A stretch of 45,591 nucleotides of DNA from Hyphochytrium catenoides (taxonomy: Eukaryota > Sar > Hyphochytriomycetes > Hyphochytriales > Hyphochytriaceae). Numbering within the stretch: the stretch's first letter is position 1; the number at the start of each line of letters is the position of its first letter. The stretch lies in NCBI GenBank assembly GCA_900088475.1, contig FLMG01003843.1, positions 1-45,591 of the forward strand, in the 5' to 3' direction. Positions 10,491-21,837 of the stretch are shown piece after piece. Made by a program: the position numbers and the translations under genes. Under the pieces are notes generated by a model. The model was given only the letters and a program-made list of their open reading frames with translations, was not told where the DNA came from and did not search any database.

Positions 10491-10585
10491 ATATTACTTT
10501 TAGCTGTTTCCACTACCTGGGCCCAAATGCCCTCTGGCACGTCCGACTGAGTGTTTCGAGACTGAAATGCCTCTTCCCTTCTTCC
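10491..10585 (+). pseudogene. Decayed fragment of the secreted Cys-rich gene family
   Basis: The bases at 10494-10518 (ATTACTTTTAGCTG, then TTTCCACTACCT) closely match the stretch of paralog A that encodes the TYFSCFDYL block, near 10104-10130. About 50 bases on, ACTGAAATGCCTCTTCCC resembles the paralog A segment encoding the end of module 2 (AGTGAGATGCCTCCTC, 10175-10190). Spacing is roughly kept, but the frame is broken and the middle has diverged. This is best read as a relic of a third copy lying between the two intact paralogs. Confidence 0.5.
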
Positions 10586-12777
10586 GCCGGTCAACACTTA
10601 CCGCGGAGAATGATGAAAATTGACTGCGTCAGACGGTCAGACACCTCGATTGGGGAAAGTGGGGGAGAGGGGAAAGGGTTGTTGCTGACCCGCTACTACG
10701 AAGAGTTTCTTCTCCTTATGAAGGTACAATCATTATAATCAACGATGGCCAGCCCAAAAATCTGAGCGAAACCTCCTCGGAGGTGGAACTAACTACCATT
10801 ACGCTTCTTATAGGTCGGGCCGTCCTTGAGAGGATATGTTCTGAGCGGATTGACAACTGGATGGACTGGACAAAAGACAGTGTAGGCAAAGCCCAGACAG
10901 GACATTATAAACAAGTACTCTCTCAAGCTGTTGTTGATTGAGGACTGAGAACAGTAACCTTGTGAATTTCAGTAGGTTTATGACAAACATATTCTAAAGT
11001 ATTTATCAGCCCCGAAGAAGGTACGAAGACAAAACCCGCCGTCGGGTTCGTAGGGATATCGAGGTTGATCGAGGTTGATACAGAAGCAATGATTCACAAA
11101 GTGCTCAGATTACCAGCTGTGCTGTCGATGGAAAGGTCATAAAACACATATAATGTATGGCGACCTTTATCTCAATCCTGTCATAATTCCCTGAAAAAGA
11201 GAGAGCCGAGAGCAGAGTGATCTCGAGTTCTATGTACCTTGAGTTTCAGGCATTTTGATGTGCAGCGCAGTGTCATCATGGACGCCCGTCTGTTTACTGG
11301 GTGGCCGTTCAACTACAGAATTACCAGCAACAATCCGATGATTGCGGCGAATAAAGAGATGCAAAGATCAACAAGTCTGAGTTTGTGGGTAGAGCGCTTT
11401 GAGTCCTTAACAAGTGTAGTGCTTGCTGGAAACCCGTCTGTTTTCTGGGTTGCCCGTTCTTTCTTTGCTTCCATGTCATCTTGTTCTATCTCTGTAAACA
11501 AATCCAACCACAACCTCCTAAGAATATTTGCCTCTGTCATTGTGAGTATTATGGAGGAACTTTCACCTCGCAACAAGTTCGGCGGTTCAGTCAGCCAGGG
11601 GCTCCTCGACCGCATGCCCAAAGTACGCCGTCAACCTCTGCAAATTAGTGCCGGAATTATTCAGTGAAGCGATGATGTGAAGCGGTGTTATTACTACAGC
11701 ACTAGAAGACCATTCCCTACGAGCTTAGCGGTACCTCAGCATGTCGGGATATTACCGTACAAGAGGACGATCTCCTATTCTTATTACCTCAGCTCGTCTT
11801 TCTAAGATTTGGCAAACGAGCCTCCTTGATTTTGAGTTGAACCTTGCACGCCGGTTCAAGGACAGGGAGGAATCAGCTGATTTTTGTGCTGCCTGCCTCT
11901 TCTATGGCGCCTCTACTACTACTCCCTCGTACAAAGTGTAGAACACACTCCTTTCCCCTTCTTGTGGTTTCTATACTTGCACTACGACGGGAAGTATAGT
12001 TCTACAACCAGTAAGAATAGGCTCTCTTGTAGTAGTGAGGAATTTTGTTTGATTGACTCTTGTGAGATTCGACCTTGCAGAAACATTAGGCGTTTCGGCC
12101 AAATCTTTTGGATTCATGGTGGTGAGTTAGCCCTCCTCTCTGTCAATCCACCAGTCGTTCTCTGCGCCGCCTTGCTTTGTTAGGATCTTCGAGGGTTGCC
12201 CTTGATGATGAGATAGTAGTAGAGCGACTAAACAAGCAAACCACTGGAAATCAATGTGTTGACCATGGTTCAAACTTCCATCCAGAAACAAGATGAGGTC
12301 CGTGGACTGATGTGAGGCAAAGAAATAGACCGCTAGTAGGCCTGTTAGCTCGTTTTTTGGTCCCAAGTAAGGGTTTCTTCCTGCGCCTAAAGAGCATCCG
12401 CCTCGCAGAGAGAAGCGGTAATGGAGAAATAAATATCACAAGGGAAAGGGAGAAGGCTGTTGTTGATTCACACCATTACCAGATGCTTCCATGCTGTTAC
12501 CCTTTATCTGTCATGTCCTCGTCCCGCGTCGTCTCTCTTAAGAGGCTTTTAAGATGACTGTTGGATCGTTCCAGAGGGGCTTTTGCCCTTCGGGGATACG
12601 AATGATGAATGGTGCCCCACTCTACCAAGCAGACAATAATAAGAGCAGAAGGCTAGCAGGGATCTCCCTCACTTTTCAATTCGATCTGAACCTCACAAGC
12701 ACAACATAGAAGTTTGCTCCACCGAGCTCAACTAAGGGGCCATCATCAAAACTAGCCATCCTTCGAAAGGAGCCATC
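10586..12777. other. Gene-poor stretch between the two secreted-protein paralogs
   Basis: No gene is firmly supported. There is a short tandem duplication of GATCGAGGTT at about 11060-11080 and several AGTAGTAG runs. At 11239-11667 (+) and 11313-11621 (-) two long frames overlap on opposite strands; the minus one looks more protein-like and is listed separately. The 40-50 bases around 12690-12712 (TCTGAACCTCACAAGCACAAC) match the region upstream of paralog A (9487-9507), indicating that the duplication included promoter sequence. Confidence 0.4.
11313..11615 (-). CDS. Possible tail-anchored membrane protein, hypothetical
   Basis: The minus strand encodes about 100 residues from the ATG at 11615. 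The middle is charged and helical (around EANILRRLWLDLFTEIEQDD). The protein ends with a hydrophobic segment, LCISLFAAIIGLLLVIL, followed directly by the stop, the classic layout of a tail-anchored protein. I do not recognise a family. A competing plus-strand frame of 142 codons covers the same bases, and an in-frame stop precedes the start, so any 5' exon would have to be spliced on. Only the composition and C-terminal anchor favour this call. Confidence 0.3.
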   Translation of the reverse strand: MRSRSPWLTEPPNLLRGESSSIILTMTEANILRRLWLDLFTEIEQDDMEAKKERATQKTDGFPASTTLVKDSKRSTHKLRLVDLCISLFAAIIGLLLVIL

Positions 12778-13458
12778 ATGCACTTCCTTCAATCTGCATC
12801 GCTAGCCTTGGCAGTACTTTGCGTTTCCTTCCATCGCTTCACGGCTGTGACAGCTACTGGTGGTGGCGCGGCGTGCCAAGGAAAATGCCTACGCGGAAAC
12901 TGGCAAGGAGGAGGCTGGGCCACTTATCCTGATTCCCCAGCCTGCTGGAAAAATGAAGGAAGCTACTTTAGCTGTTTTGACAAAATCAATGGAAAATGTC
13001 CATGGGGAGGTATGACGGATTGCACGACCGTGCCAACACCTACTCCAACGCCAACCCCTACTCCAACGCCAACACCTACACCTACTCCAACGCCACCACC
13101 AAGTACTGAGAACCCTACTAAGGCGTGCTGGGGAGTTTGTCTCAGGGCTAACAACAAGGAATACGGCTGGGCTAGTGCTAGCTCGGGCGCGCCACCGTGC
13201 TGGAAGGATGAGGGCACCTACTTCAGCTGTTTCGATTATGTTGACGGCAAGTGCCCATGGGGTGGTATGATTGATTGCCCAAACACTGAGAAACCTCTCT
13301 GTGATGGTTGGGGAGCTTACTGCGGAACATTAGATTGCATCAATCCTGCTCGTCGAGGTTGTTGCTATGACCCGACCAAGAACAGTTACTTCTCCTTTTG
13401 GTGGTACATCAATGGCCAGCCCAACGATGAGTGCAAACCTCCTCTTATCCGCTCTTAG
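12778..13458 (+). CDS. Secreted Cys/Trp-rich protein with Pro-Thr linker (paralog B)
   Basis: This intronless gene of 226 residues is a tandem paralog of the gene at 9557. It keeps the same order: signal peptide (1-27), six-cysteine module 1 containing [17 protein letters not shown], a Pro-Thr linker (about 86-110), six-cysteine module 2 containing [16 protein letters not shown], and the C-terminal module with [15 protein letters not shown] and FSFWWY. All 18 module cysteines of paralog A are conserved. The linker is a nearly pure Pro-Thr run and is much shorter than in A. Conservation is strong across the modules, and the flank just upstream is shared too, which points to a fairly recent duplication. 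Function is unknown; an extracellular location is well supported by the signal peptide and cysteine content. Confidence 0.85.
   Translation: MHFLQSASLALAVLCVSFHRFTAVTATGGGAACQGKCLRGNWQGGGWATYPDSPACWKNEGSYFSCFDKINGKCPWGGMTDCTTVPTPTPTPTPTPTPTPTPTPTPPPSTENPTKACWGVCLRANNKEYGWASASSGAPPCWKDEGTYFSCFDYVDGKCPWGGMIDCPNTEKPLCDGWGAYCGTLDCINPARRGCCYDPTKNSYFSFWWYINGQPNDECKPPLIRS
13030..13110 (+). repeat. Pro-Thr coding minisatellite in paralog B
   Basis: Near-perfect repeats of CCAACACCTACTCCAACG-type units encode alternating Pro and Thr. The purity suggests a younger or recently homogenised array than the one in paralog A. Confidence 0.85.
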
Positions 13459-14083
13459 ATGGACTCGGTGGTCTCCACTTCCCTCCTGGGGTGCTCTACT
13501 TCCTCCCTTTGCCGCGGCATCCTTGAAGTATAACTCTTTTAGCGAGACAGGTTTTATAAATCAATAGTAATAGTACTTTTACAAGCCTAAAGATCAGGCA
13601 TTCTGGCCTACTCAATAAAAAAGTGTTAAGAACAGTAAGCTTCTTACGAAGCGACTGCACAGAGTAAGCGAAGGTTCTAGCTAACGAGTAAAAAAAAGCA
13701 AGAAAGTGAAGGAGAAGAGAGAAAATATATGAATGTGGACTAACCCTAACTCTGTCGTCCATCGTCGACTGGGCTATAATGCTGCTCCCGCACTGTTGAT
13801 GTCCGTTGTTGCCCCAACTGCAAATACTCTTATACGTAGCCGCTAACGTCCTACATTCCAGTAACGCCCGGATCACCCCAACCTTGAAGTTTGATAGAAG
13901 GGATGGACCTCAGCAGCTACCAGACTGCGCCTCGGCATGGCCATTGACGCCTTCCAACTTGCCGCAGCTGTGTCCCGCGCTTACCTCTCTCAAACAAGTT
14001 GACCCTAGTGTTAACCACTGCGCGGTGGTGCCTACGGCACTTAGTAAATAGGCTGGTAGAAGTTAAGCTCAGGAAGATCAAGC
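13459..14083. other. Intergenic region upstream of the TTLL9-like gene
   Basis: I see no gene. A minus-strand frame at 13496-13876 has no domain signature. The A-rich stretch at 13610-13730 may hold the 3' end of paralog B. A short double TTAGGG-type motif (CTAACCCTAAC) occurs at 13740-13751, too short to be an interstitial telomere. Confidence 0.4.
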
Positions 14084-17000
14084 ATGACCGATAAACAGGA
14101 CAAGAAGAAGGGGAGCACTCCCCCTGAGGCATCAGGCTCTGGCATCTTAAGCAGCCGCCGGAATGTATCTCTTGAAGGCCAGCAAGGAGCCAAAGCTGGT
14201 GGAGCCAAGGGGCCGGCTGCCCGGGGAGTGATCAAGTTCAAGACAAGCTTCAAGAACACGATTTTTGACGTGATGAAAGCTCGAGGTTGGCAGCAAACGT
14301 AAGACGGTGGAGGATTTTGGGCCTTAATTGCCTCTGCTTAAGCTCATCCACATCCCTGCCTTACTTTTGGAGTCATCCGCTTCAAGGTCCTCCTCTCAGC
14401 GCTCTCTCTAAGTTATTCTTCCCCGACAGCGTGATCTGCATGTTTTATTACAGCTTCTAGTTTACGAGAGCCTGCACTCGCTTTCTTACAATCCAGGAAT
14501 GACGAGACAGACTGGGATATTCTGTGGTATGATAGAGATGTAATCTTCGATGTGCTGGACCGCTGTCATCTTGAGAATTGGCAGCGTGTGAACCATTTCA
14601 GAAACAACAGAGAGGTAAGAGTTTGCAACTCGCTAAGGGCATCTACATGGACACAATGAAGGGGATGTTTTGCGGACTCTCTGAGTAGGGTCTCATCTTC
14701 GCTTTTATACATATCACCCGCTTTTGCCGTAGCTTTGCAGGAAGCATTGTCTTATCAAAAACTTAAAGCGACATAAGCGACAGTTGGAAAAGGACGGCAG
14801 GTAAGAATAATTGAGGCATCAAGCCTAGACTGCGCGCGGATAGCTCGCGAATAGTCTAACCGTCCACTTCCCGTCCCTACCTTATGCTGTCGCTCTGTGG
14901 TCCATCAAAGAGTTGAGGAGGCAAACTCATACAACTTTTTCCCAACAACATTTGTCCTTCCCGGCGATTACGCCTTATTCGTCGAGGTAAATGGATCCTC
15001 AGCTCTTCTCCCTCTTGCCAGTGTATGACTCTTCGTATCAACTCTTAGCCTCCCTTCTTCACTAACCCTTTGCCCTGCCTCATTCGCGTTATGAAGGACT
15101 TCAAGAAGGAGCAAGGTGTCTGGATCATGAAGCCCGCGACCAAGTATGCCTAGAACCTAAGCGGCGTCAGGTTGACTTCGTCTGATTATAAATGCCTTAC
15201 CATAACTTTAGAGCACAGGGAAAGGGAATATTTCTCTTCACGAACCTGAAAGATGTCAGCGACTGGAAGACTAGCTCCAGGTGGGATCCAAAAGCTGCGG
15301 AGGTGGAGCAGTACGTGGTACAAAAGTATATCACAAACCCTCTGCTGTTCGGAGGTAAAAAGGTGAGAAAATCTGTCTGCTCTTGTATGGAACTCGCCCA
15401 AGTACGGCCCTCCAATCATCTCTCCTTCGAGCTCTCTCGACTTTTGCCTAGTGCCATCCAACGCTTTTTCTGAGTCCCTGTCTTCTCTCCTGTGTCTGCA
15501 GTTTGACCTACGCCTGTACGCTCTGGTTCCATCCTACAGCCCGCTCAAGATCTACACCTGCAGGACTGGGTTCTGCCGCTTTACCAATGTGTAAGTGGTG
15601 GCGAATGTTGACCTCTACAGACGCCCCTCTTCAATTCTTTTACCCTTCCATCGGTAGATCTCACTAGAACTCTTCTTTATATAGAACTCTTCTTCTCCCC
15701 TAGACGGAGGCCGCTTGCTGATCTTATAGTTTCTTCCTTACAGCCCTTATTCTAAGGACCCAGCAGATATTGCCAACTCATTTATGCACCTTACGAACGT
15801 GGCTGTCCAAAAGCACTCGGACCAATATGACACCAATGTAAGGAACGCCTCCGCTTTATAGCTCGATCTTGGGTCTCGTCCAGTACTGCGTATAAGCGCT
15901 TTCTTTGGTGTTAGCCCTCGTCGCTGTTGGTCGGTTCTGACATGTCCCTTTCTTATAGACGGGCGGCAAGTGGGAGCTGCGGTACATGAAGATGCATATG
16001 ATATCGAGATTCGGCAAAGAGGCTACTGACCGGTGCTTCAGAGACATAGAGAAGGTGATGATTAACACTTTGCTCAGGTAGGAAGCACAAGGGCTTCTGG
16101 CTTCGTACCTTCCGGCTCTCATTTCTTACAAAAGCCGTCGTATTCAAGTTGTCTGAAGAGGATTGCCTTTGAAGCAGATTCTGACTCTCACAATATTCCT
16201 CGCTGGCACGTTCATCCTCCTGCTCTTTTGCCTTTTTGACCAGTGTGCAGAAGATAATCATGGCCGATAAGCACTGCTTCCAGCTCTTTGGCTACGACAT
16301 CATGATAGACGAGAACCTCAAGCCGTGGCTGCTTGAGGTGAATGCATCTCCCTCAGTAAGTGCCCACCCCTAATACTTTGTGATCTTCCAAGCTTCTGAC
16401 CACTAGGGCCTTCCAACATTGCCTTCTCTACACTATTATTTGTCTCTTTGGACCTTGTTCTAGTCATGATGGTCATGTGCGTTCCTGTCGACTGTTGCTG
16501 GCTCACCTGTTCTGTCTCGACTCGTCTCTGCCTGCAGCTGACTGCCAACACTGCTGCGGATTATCGCCTAAAGTGCGATATGTTGAATGATATGCTGGAC
16601 ATTATAGACTTTGAGCATCGGTATGGAACAAATGCGACATCTCTCTATTCTCTTGGGATTGCGACTTGAACTATTTGGGAATTCCTTTGTCACTGCTCTA
16701 AATAGCTGGTGATGGTAACGTTCACACTGGAACTTCTTTTCATTACTCTTGCTACTGCCTGTCTCTGCTACCCTTGCCGTGAAGCATGACCGGCAATGAG
16801 CGTCGAGTGGGTTCCTTCGATCTGGTCTACGATAAAGGAGAGCACATCCAAGTCGAAGAGACCAGCGAATATAGTTCGTTTCTAGGTAAAGGACTGAAAG
16901 AAAGAAGCAGTGTAGCTTTGCCCCCATTGTCCTTTGCATTTGGTAAATCTTGCCGGTCAAACTAATTGACCCAATGAGATCTGGTTCTATGTTCACCCTT

Positions 17001-17306
17001 CTCTGAAAAGTCAGGATGAAAAGTCAGCGTGCCTTTAGACCCTAACTCGTATCACTTTTCATAGGCTGCGAACACAATACAGCCAAGGTGCCACTAGCAG
17101 CGCCAGGGCAGGCAGGTCGATCAGGGCCCGAACGCTGCCTTTCCCCTAAAGGGAATATGACGGAAGACGAGAATGAAGGAGTTTCAGTCAAAAGTTCATC
17201 TTCGTCAGAAAGGCTAGACGCCCAGCAGCCTTCTAGGAGCGTTAGATCACAGCGACCCAAGAGTGCTAGAAGCTCTCCTCGAACAGAAATTTCTGTCCAG
17301 AGTTAA
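14084..17306 (+). CDS. TTLL9: Tubulin--tyrosine ligase-like protein, TTLL9-type
   Basis: Thirteen exons close in phase to 504 residues: 14084-14298, 14497-14614, 14733-14800, 14911-14986, 15097-15143, 15212-15362, 15502-15590, 15744-15837, 15959-16077, 16244-16355, 16538-16620, 16785-16885 and 17065-17306. The TTL domain begins at about residue 50 ([20 protein letters not shown]) and shows the ATP-grasp signatures [16 protein letters not shown] with GKGIFLF (about 170-184), [22 protein letters not shown], and the metal-binding end [11 protein letters not shown] (about 353-363). The order and wording match TTLL9, a ciliary glutamylase-like enzyme adding glutamate to tubulin tails; human TTLL9 is about 440 residues. 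Residues 425-504 are a Ser/Arg-rich extension without a domain. The gene implies that the organism builds cilia or flagella. It converges on COG3, 257 bp away. Confidence 0.93.
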
Positions 17307-17563
17307 TGTTGAGGTTAAAGGTTGAGCAAAGGCCCTCGTCTAACTCTCAGAGGGCAGTATATGAATTTATCGCATCCTTGTCCCCTTCAAATGATTTTCT
17401 ACAGATTGGCCACAGAAGACAGCATTCTCGCTGTCGCCAGTAGGTTTATGATTAGCATTATTAGGTGCGAGAAAGTGAGTGGTGCCCGGCTGCGTAAGGG
17501 TTTGTAGAGTACAAAGGTCGGGTCTAGTACATGCTAGGCCGCTACATGCTAGATAGGAGTGAA

Positions 17564-20500
17564 TCAGGTGTTACGGGGTGGACCTGCCATTAGCTTCAAT
17601 AGGGATTGCACTCCCCGCTCGAACACCTGCTGATCTTCGGCACTGAAGCCTGTTAAACTGCTCCGAAACTTTTCAATGACTTCAAGAACGTTTGTCTGCA
17701 AAATCATTCAAGAAGAATGGAAAGGCGGGCGTTTACGTAAGCCCAAAGAAGGCGCTGATAGGGACAATGGCAGTAAGTGAGTAAACAACTAACTGCAGCA
17801 CAAGGACTTAAAGACTAGGTGCCACTGAAGCCACTTGCCTGAATAGGCTTGTACAGGATGCTCTCGGTCTCCACATTGTCAAGATACAGCCTCATCTTGA
17901 GAAATATACGCGGCAATTCGGCATCAATTCTTTCCGTCGCGTCTTTCAGAACTTCCTGTACCTTGTCTGGCCAACCACAGAGTGTTCAAGAGGTCGGAAT
18001 AGCAGACGCAACAATAAATGAAGTTGGAACCGAAGAAAGGCAGCAAGGTGTGCACAGAGTAGCAGATAAGTTCTGTGAGCACAGCCCGCCTCCTAAACTC
18101 TTTATGTCAATCGTCCCACCTGGTTGAGCAAACGCTTGGCTGGCAATACTCTCACCAGATGCAGCGAAGGCCTTCGCCTACACGGCACAGACTGTAAATG
18201 ATGAGCAACACAAGGGGTAATTGATTCAGGGGATAGACCTTTGCTAAGAAGGCGGTAATAGGAGCTGATAGCGTGGCAGTCGTGTTGTCAATGAAAACGT
18301 TGCAAGATACTTTCAGTTCGGCCTCCAGGTTCTATGACGAATGCACAGGAAAGGTTAGTGTGAACAGCTCCCTCCCGTTACATCTCGCCCTCATGCATTC
18401 CTCCTCTCTCAATTGCAAGATCACATAAATCCTATCATGGCGTCTTTACTGAAGGCGCTGCTTAGTCACCGCACATTGTCGGACGAAGCAGCAATGTTAC
18501 GCTAGCCCGTTATAACCTTCAATTGCGTCTACAGATCTCTCTTTGACCGCAGTTCGCCCACTGAGTCCATCCTGCTCTTGGTATTATGTCTGCCAGCGTT
18601 GCAGTCACACAACCCACCTTCTTCGTGTCCACCTTCTCCTCTGATATTTTTGGCAATCCAGTAGTTAGGACCGTCACTAGGGGGTTTGACGAGATGGAGA
18701 ATATGCCCGATATATTTGGACTTGACCACAGTTGAGAAAGTGCGCCTGCAGTCAAAGGTGAGGGATCTCTTAATGAGCTACCACGGAAAGCAGCAGTATA
18801 GATAGAAATTTGCAAGGTCGGCCAGCATGGCAGAACTGTATAGAAAGGAATCTGACGACATCACAGGTAACGAGTGGGATACGATGGCCTCAAGCGCTAG
18901 GACCAAGCTATGATCTATCACCAATTTGATGACCTAGGAGACTTCGTGTCTAGCATCTGCCTACCAGCGGTGGACGAGAAGTCTAAGGTCCTCTCCATGA
19001 CACTGAAATTGATGTCAAAAGGAGTGATCTGCTCACGCAATGTGAGAAGATTNNNNNNNNNNNNNNNNNNNNNNNNNNNNNNNNNNNNNNNNNNNNNNNA
19101 TCCGTTTTCCAGCTTCCTTTAGCGTGCTAGCACAGACTGAAACAGCTTCCTGTGCGACCTTCTCAAAAATTGTCATCTGATGGGGAGTAAGTAGAGGCGG
19201 AAGAAGGACAAATAGGCAAGGAGTGGACGAGAGAATGTATTACGAGGAAGTCGGCATCGTAAGTAACAAGGTGGTAGCTCATACGCGCTCGCTATAACAA
19301 AGATGTGTGGTGACGTCTTACATCCACGTTTCTATAGAGTTTAGATAAGCACATAAGAGTGCGCTCTAGCGTTGGGTACCAGGAGGAATACATCCTAGCT
19401 CCCCCACTAGACTTCTGTGTCGCCAATGCTATCAGGACGAAAATCATGTTAAGTGGGAAGGAAAGACGAGCCAGCTTAAAAAAGGCAAGTCAAAAGTAGA
19501 CGAATTCAAATTTGGATTCTAGAGTCGTGCCAAGATAATGCCTCGAAGCAGAGAGAGATATTGGTTATCCTCATACCTTCCAATTTGCCAGGATAGTCCA
19601 GATCGGCCGCAGTGGGTTCGAAACCCTCAATCTCATCCCCAATATACCTAAGTCAAGCAGAAGCAAGCGATAAGCGATGCGACGTTTTGGGACACAGACG
19701 AAGCTCTTACTTTTCAGCACAGAATATCAGGCGCTCTTGAGAATCCTGAACAAAACGATAAAGAATCTGCTCCAGAGCCTCAGCTGCTTTACCTTCAGTG
19801 GAAAGAAGAGGGTGGTAAACAAACACCAGACTGATAGCATGGGAACTTAAGAATATGCAGAGCGTCACCAATGCGGCTTACCTCTAGGACGAATGAGTTC
19901 GTCTATGACCTCAGACTTCGATATCCGAATGATCTCACAGATTGTATCCATGCTCTCTTGATGGATGACAAGTGGCCGAAGTTGAGCGTACAGCGCACCG
20001 CAGATATCTACCAGCATGCCCCTGCCTCGGCAAATGGGAAATCAGGTCGGGGTTGAAGTGAGGCGTGACAAAAGGACTGAACTGGCATGCAAATGAAAGG
20101 CCAAACCTTAGTCCCGACCCCGACTCGTCCACCCGCTGGGGCGCCTTATGCTGGCAGAAAAATTGCGAGAAGAGTTGGAACTCCAGGACGCATATTTTCA
20201 CCATGTATGAGCAACCAGCACGCAGCTATATAGGGTGAAGGAGACACGTATACATCTATGTGAGGATAATGGTAGACGAGGTGATCAGAGCAAGAGAAAC
20301 TCACTCCATCGACGAGGCCTTCAGACCCAATAGCTGTACCAGCCAGCCCCTCCATGTGCGCGGTGACAATAGGAGTAAGTAGTAGTGTTCGCTGATGGAA
20401 GAATGCCTGGTGACACTCAAGGACCATGGCAGCGGCCCTACGGGAAAGGTATTGCTGAGCTTGGCATTTTTACCAGGCAAAGAAGAAAGGACCCAGAAGT

Positions 20501-21837
20501 GACCAACGAGTATTAGCATTGGAGGTCAGGCCTTACTCTCGGAGGCCAGCTCTTTGTTCAATGAGATTGGTCATGGCCCCGATCCGAGAAGCTAACCCAC
20601 TAAACCGTGAGTAGTAGGAACTCAGCTCTAACTTTTCTAGGCCCCCAACAATTATATCCTGGGTCTCGAAGTTAGCCATGGTCCAATAAAGGAAAAGCTG
20701 ACCCGAAGAGAGACACCCCAAGCAAAGTGCTAGTACCCACATAACAGTGTCTCGTGGTCAAAAACAAGGGGGCGAGGTTCTTCATATACCTGTTGCAATG
20801 CCTGTGCAGAGAGAAGCTGCTGTGTTACGATCTCCAAAGTCTTGGTAACCTCTTCTTTTGCCCGACTAAGGCCAAAGAGCTGCAACTCCTTAAATTTCGC
20901 CCGATAGAGTGCCGCATCCTTGAATTCCCTCTGATCAGCGCCCCAGCAAATAAGGCCGGACGTCATATTGTTCCCCACACAAGGGTTGTGAGCACGATAG
21001 AGACCACTTGATGAGAATGGGTTGCCTACTCACATTTGTTTCCATGTATTGAATGCACTCATCTAGCTTCTGCAGAGCAGTAGCGTACGGAGCTTCGTCT
21101 GGATGATGCCTTGCACTAACTGGAGCCCCTAGTATAACGCTGCCTCCAGTTTCCGATTCTACGGGCAATCCCAGGAGGTCTCCGATCTCCCTTAAAGAAT
21201 CAAAGACCTTCAACGGTTCTTCCAGATGTTTGACCTAGTACATGGAGTTAAAAGGTGGAATTCCTAGGCCCAAGACTAAGGCGTACGTGGATGCCGCTAC
21301 CTGTGACTCAAGCTTTGCCTGGTCTCCTAGAAGTCGCTCACAAGTATCATGCAAAGAACTGGTGTTGTTTCTCACTAGGGCGTGCTGGGCACCCATTCGT
21401 GTAAGCAATTCCATGGCCAAGTCAACAATTTCCTGCAACGCCTTACACTTCCCATGGTAAGTGCAGATGTTATCGGTCCACGTCCTGTACAAAGAGATAG
21501 ATTAGGCTGTCTGCCCCTGGAAAGGAAGGTATTTTTGATCTACCTAAGTGTCAAGGTAGCAGGGTCATTTGGGCACACTTCCGCCTTCACTTCAACCGGA
21601 AGGTTGGCATAAAACTCCTTTAAGGTGAGGCTCTTAGCGGTGCCACCCTAGCATACACGGAGTTAAGACCAAGAGCAAACTAGGATGCCATCCATCACGC
21701 TGATTGCTAGAACATACCGTCCCAATTGTTCCTTCTTTGGCAAGACTAAACGGTTCCATGCGGGAATATATCCCATCAATAGAGGCCACCTCCTCTGAGA
21801 GGGCCTCAACGAATTGCTGGGCATCAAAGGATGTCAT
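17564..21837 (-). CDS. COG3: Conserved oligomeric Golgi complex subunit 3
   Basis: A multi-exon minus-strand gene starts at the ATG at 21837 (MTSFDAQQFVEAL, matching the QQF-SWF start of the conserved COG3 region) and ends at the stop at 17564-17566. Successive exons follow COG3 in order: SSLHDTCERLL, ATALQKLDECIQYMET, YRAKFKELQLFGLSRAKEE, SRFSGLASRIGAMTNLIEQ, CSYMVKICVLEFQLFSQFF, SMDTICEIIRISKSEVIDEL, QDSQERLIFCAEK, SWYPTLERTLMCLSKLYRN, NLLTLREQITPF and MRLYLDNVETESILYKP. COG3 is a core lobe-A subunit of the COG tether, which captures retrograde vesicles at the Golgi. Example exons: 21718-21837 and, in the middle, the one holding MLVDICGALYAQLRP near 19880-20035. The N gap at 19053-19099 falls inside a conserved exon and removes about 15 residues. 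Some exon borders (20640-20760, 18100-18900) are not resolved. Identity is secure; the full model is not. Confidence 0.9.
19053..19099. other. Assembly gap (47 N)
   Basis: A run of 47 undetermined bases interrupts the COG3 gene. The frame runs into the gap from both sides (upstream ends with EAGKR, downstream starts NLLTLREQ). By comparison with COG3, about 15 residues belong there, so the gap length is close to real, but 47 bases does not keep the frame; 46 or 49 would. Confidence 0.98.

Noticed and set aside
11239-11667. 142-codon plus-strand frame
   Set aside because: No domain and unusual composition; the opposite-strand frame with a clean tail anchor is the better of two weak candidates.
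13738-13752. Telomere-like CTAACCCTAAC
   Set aside because: Fewer than two full repeats; expected by chance, and similar single motifs occur elsewhere (1645, 22280).
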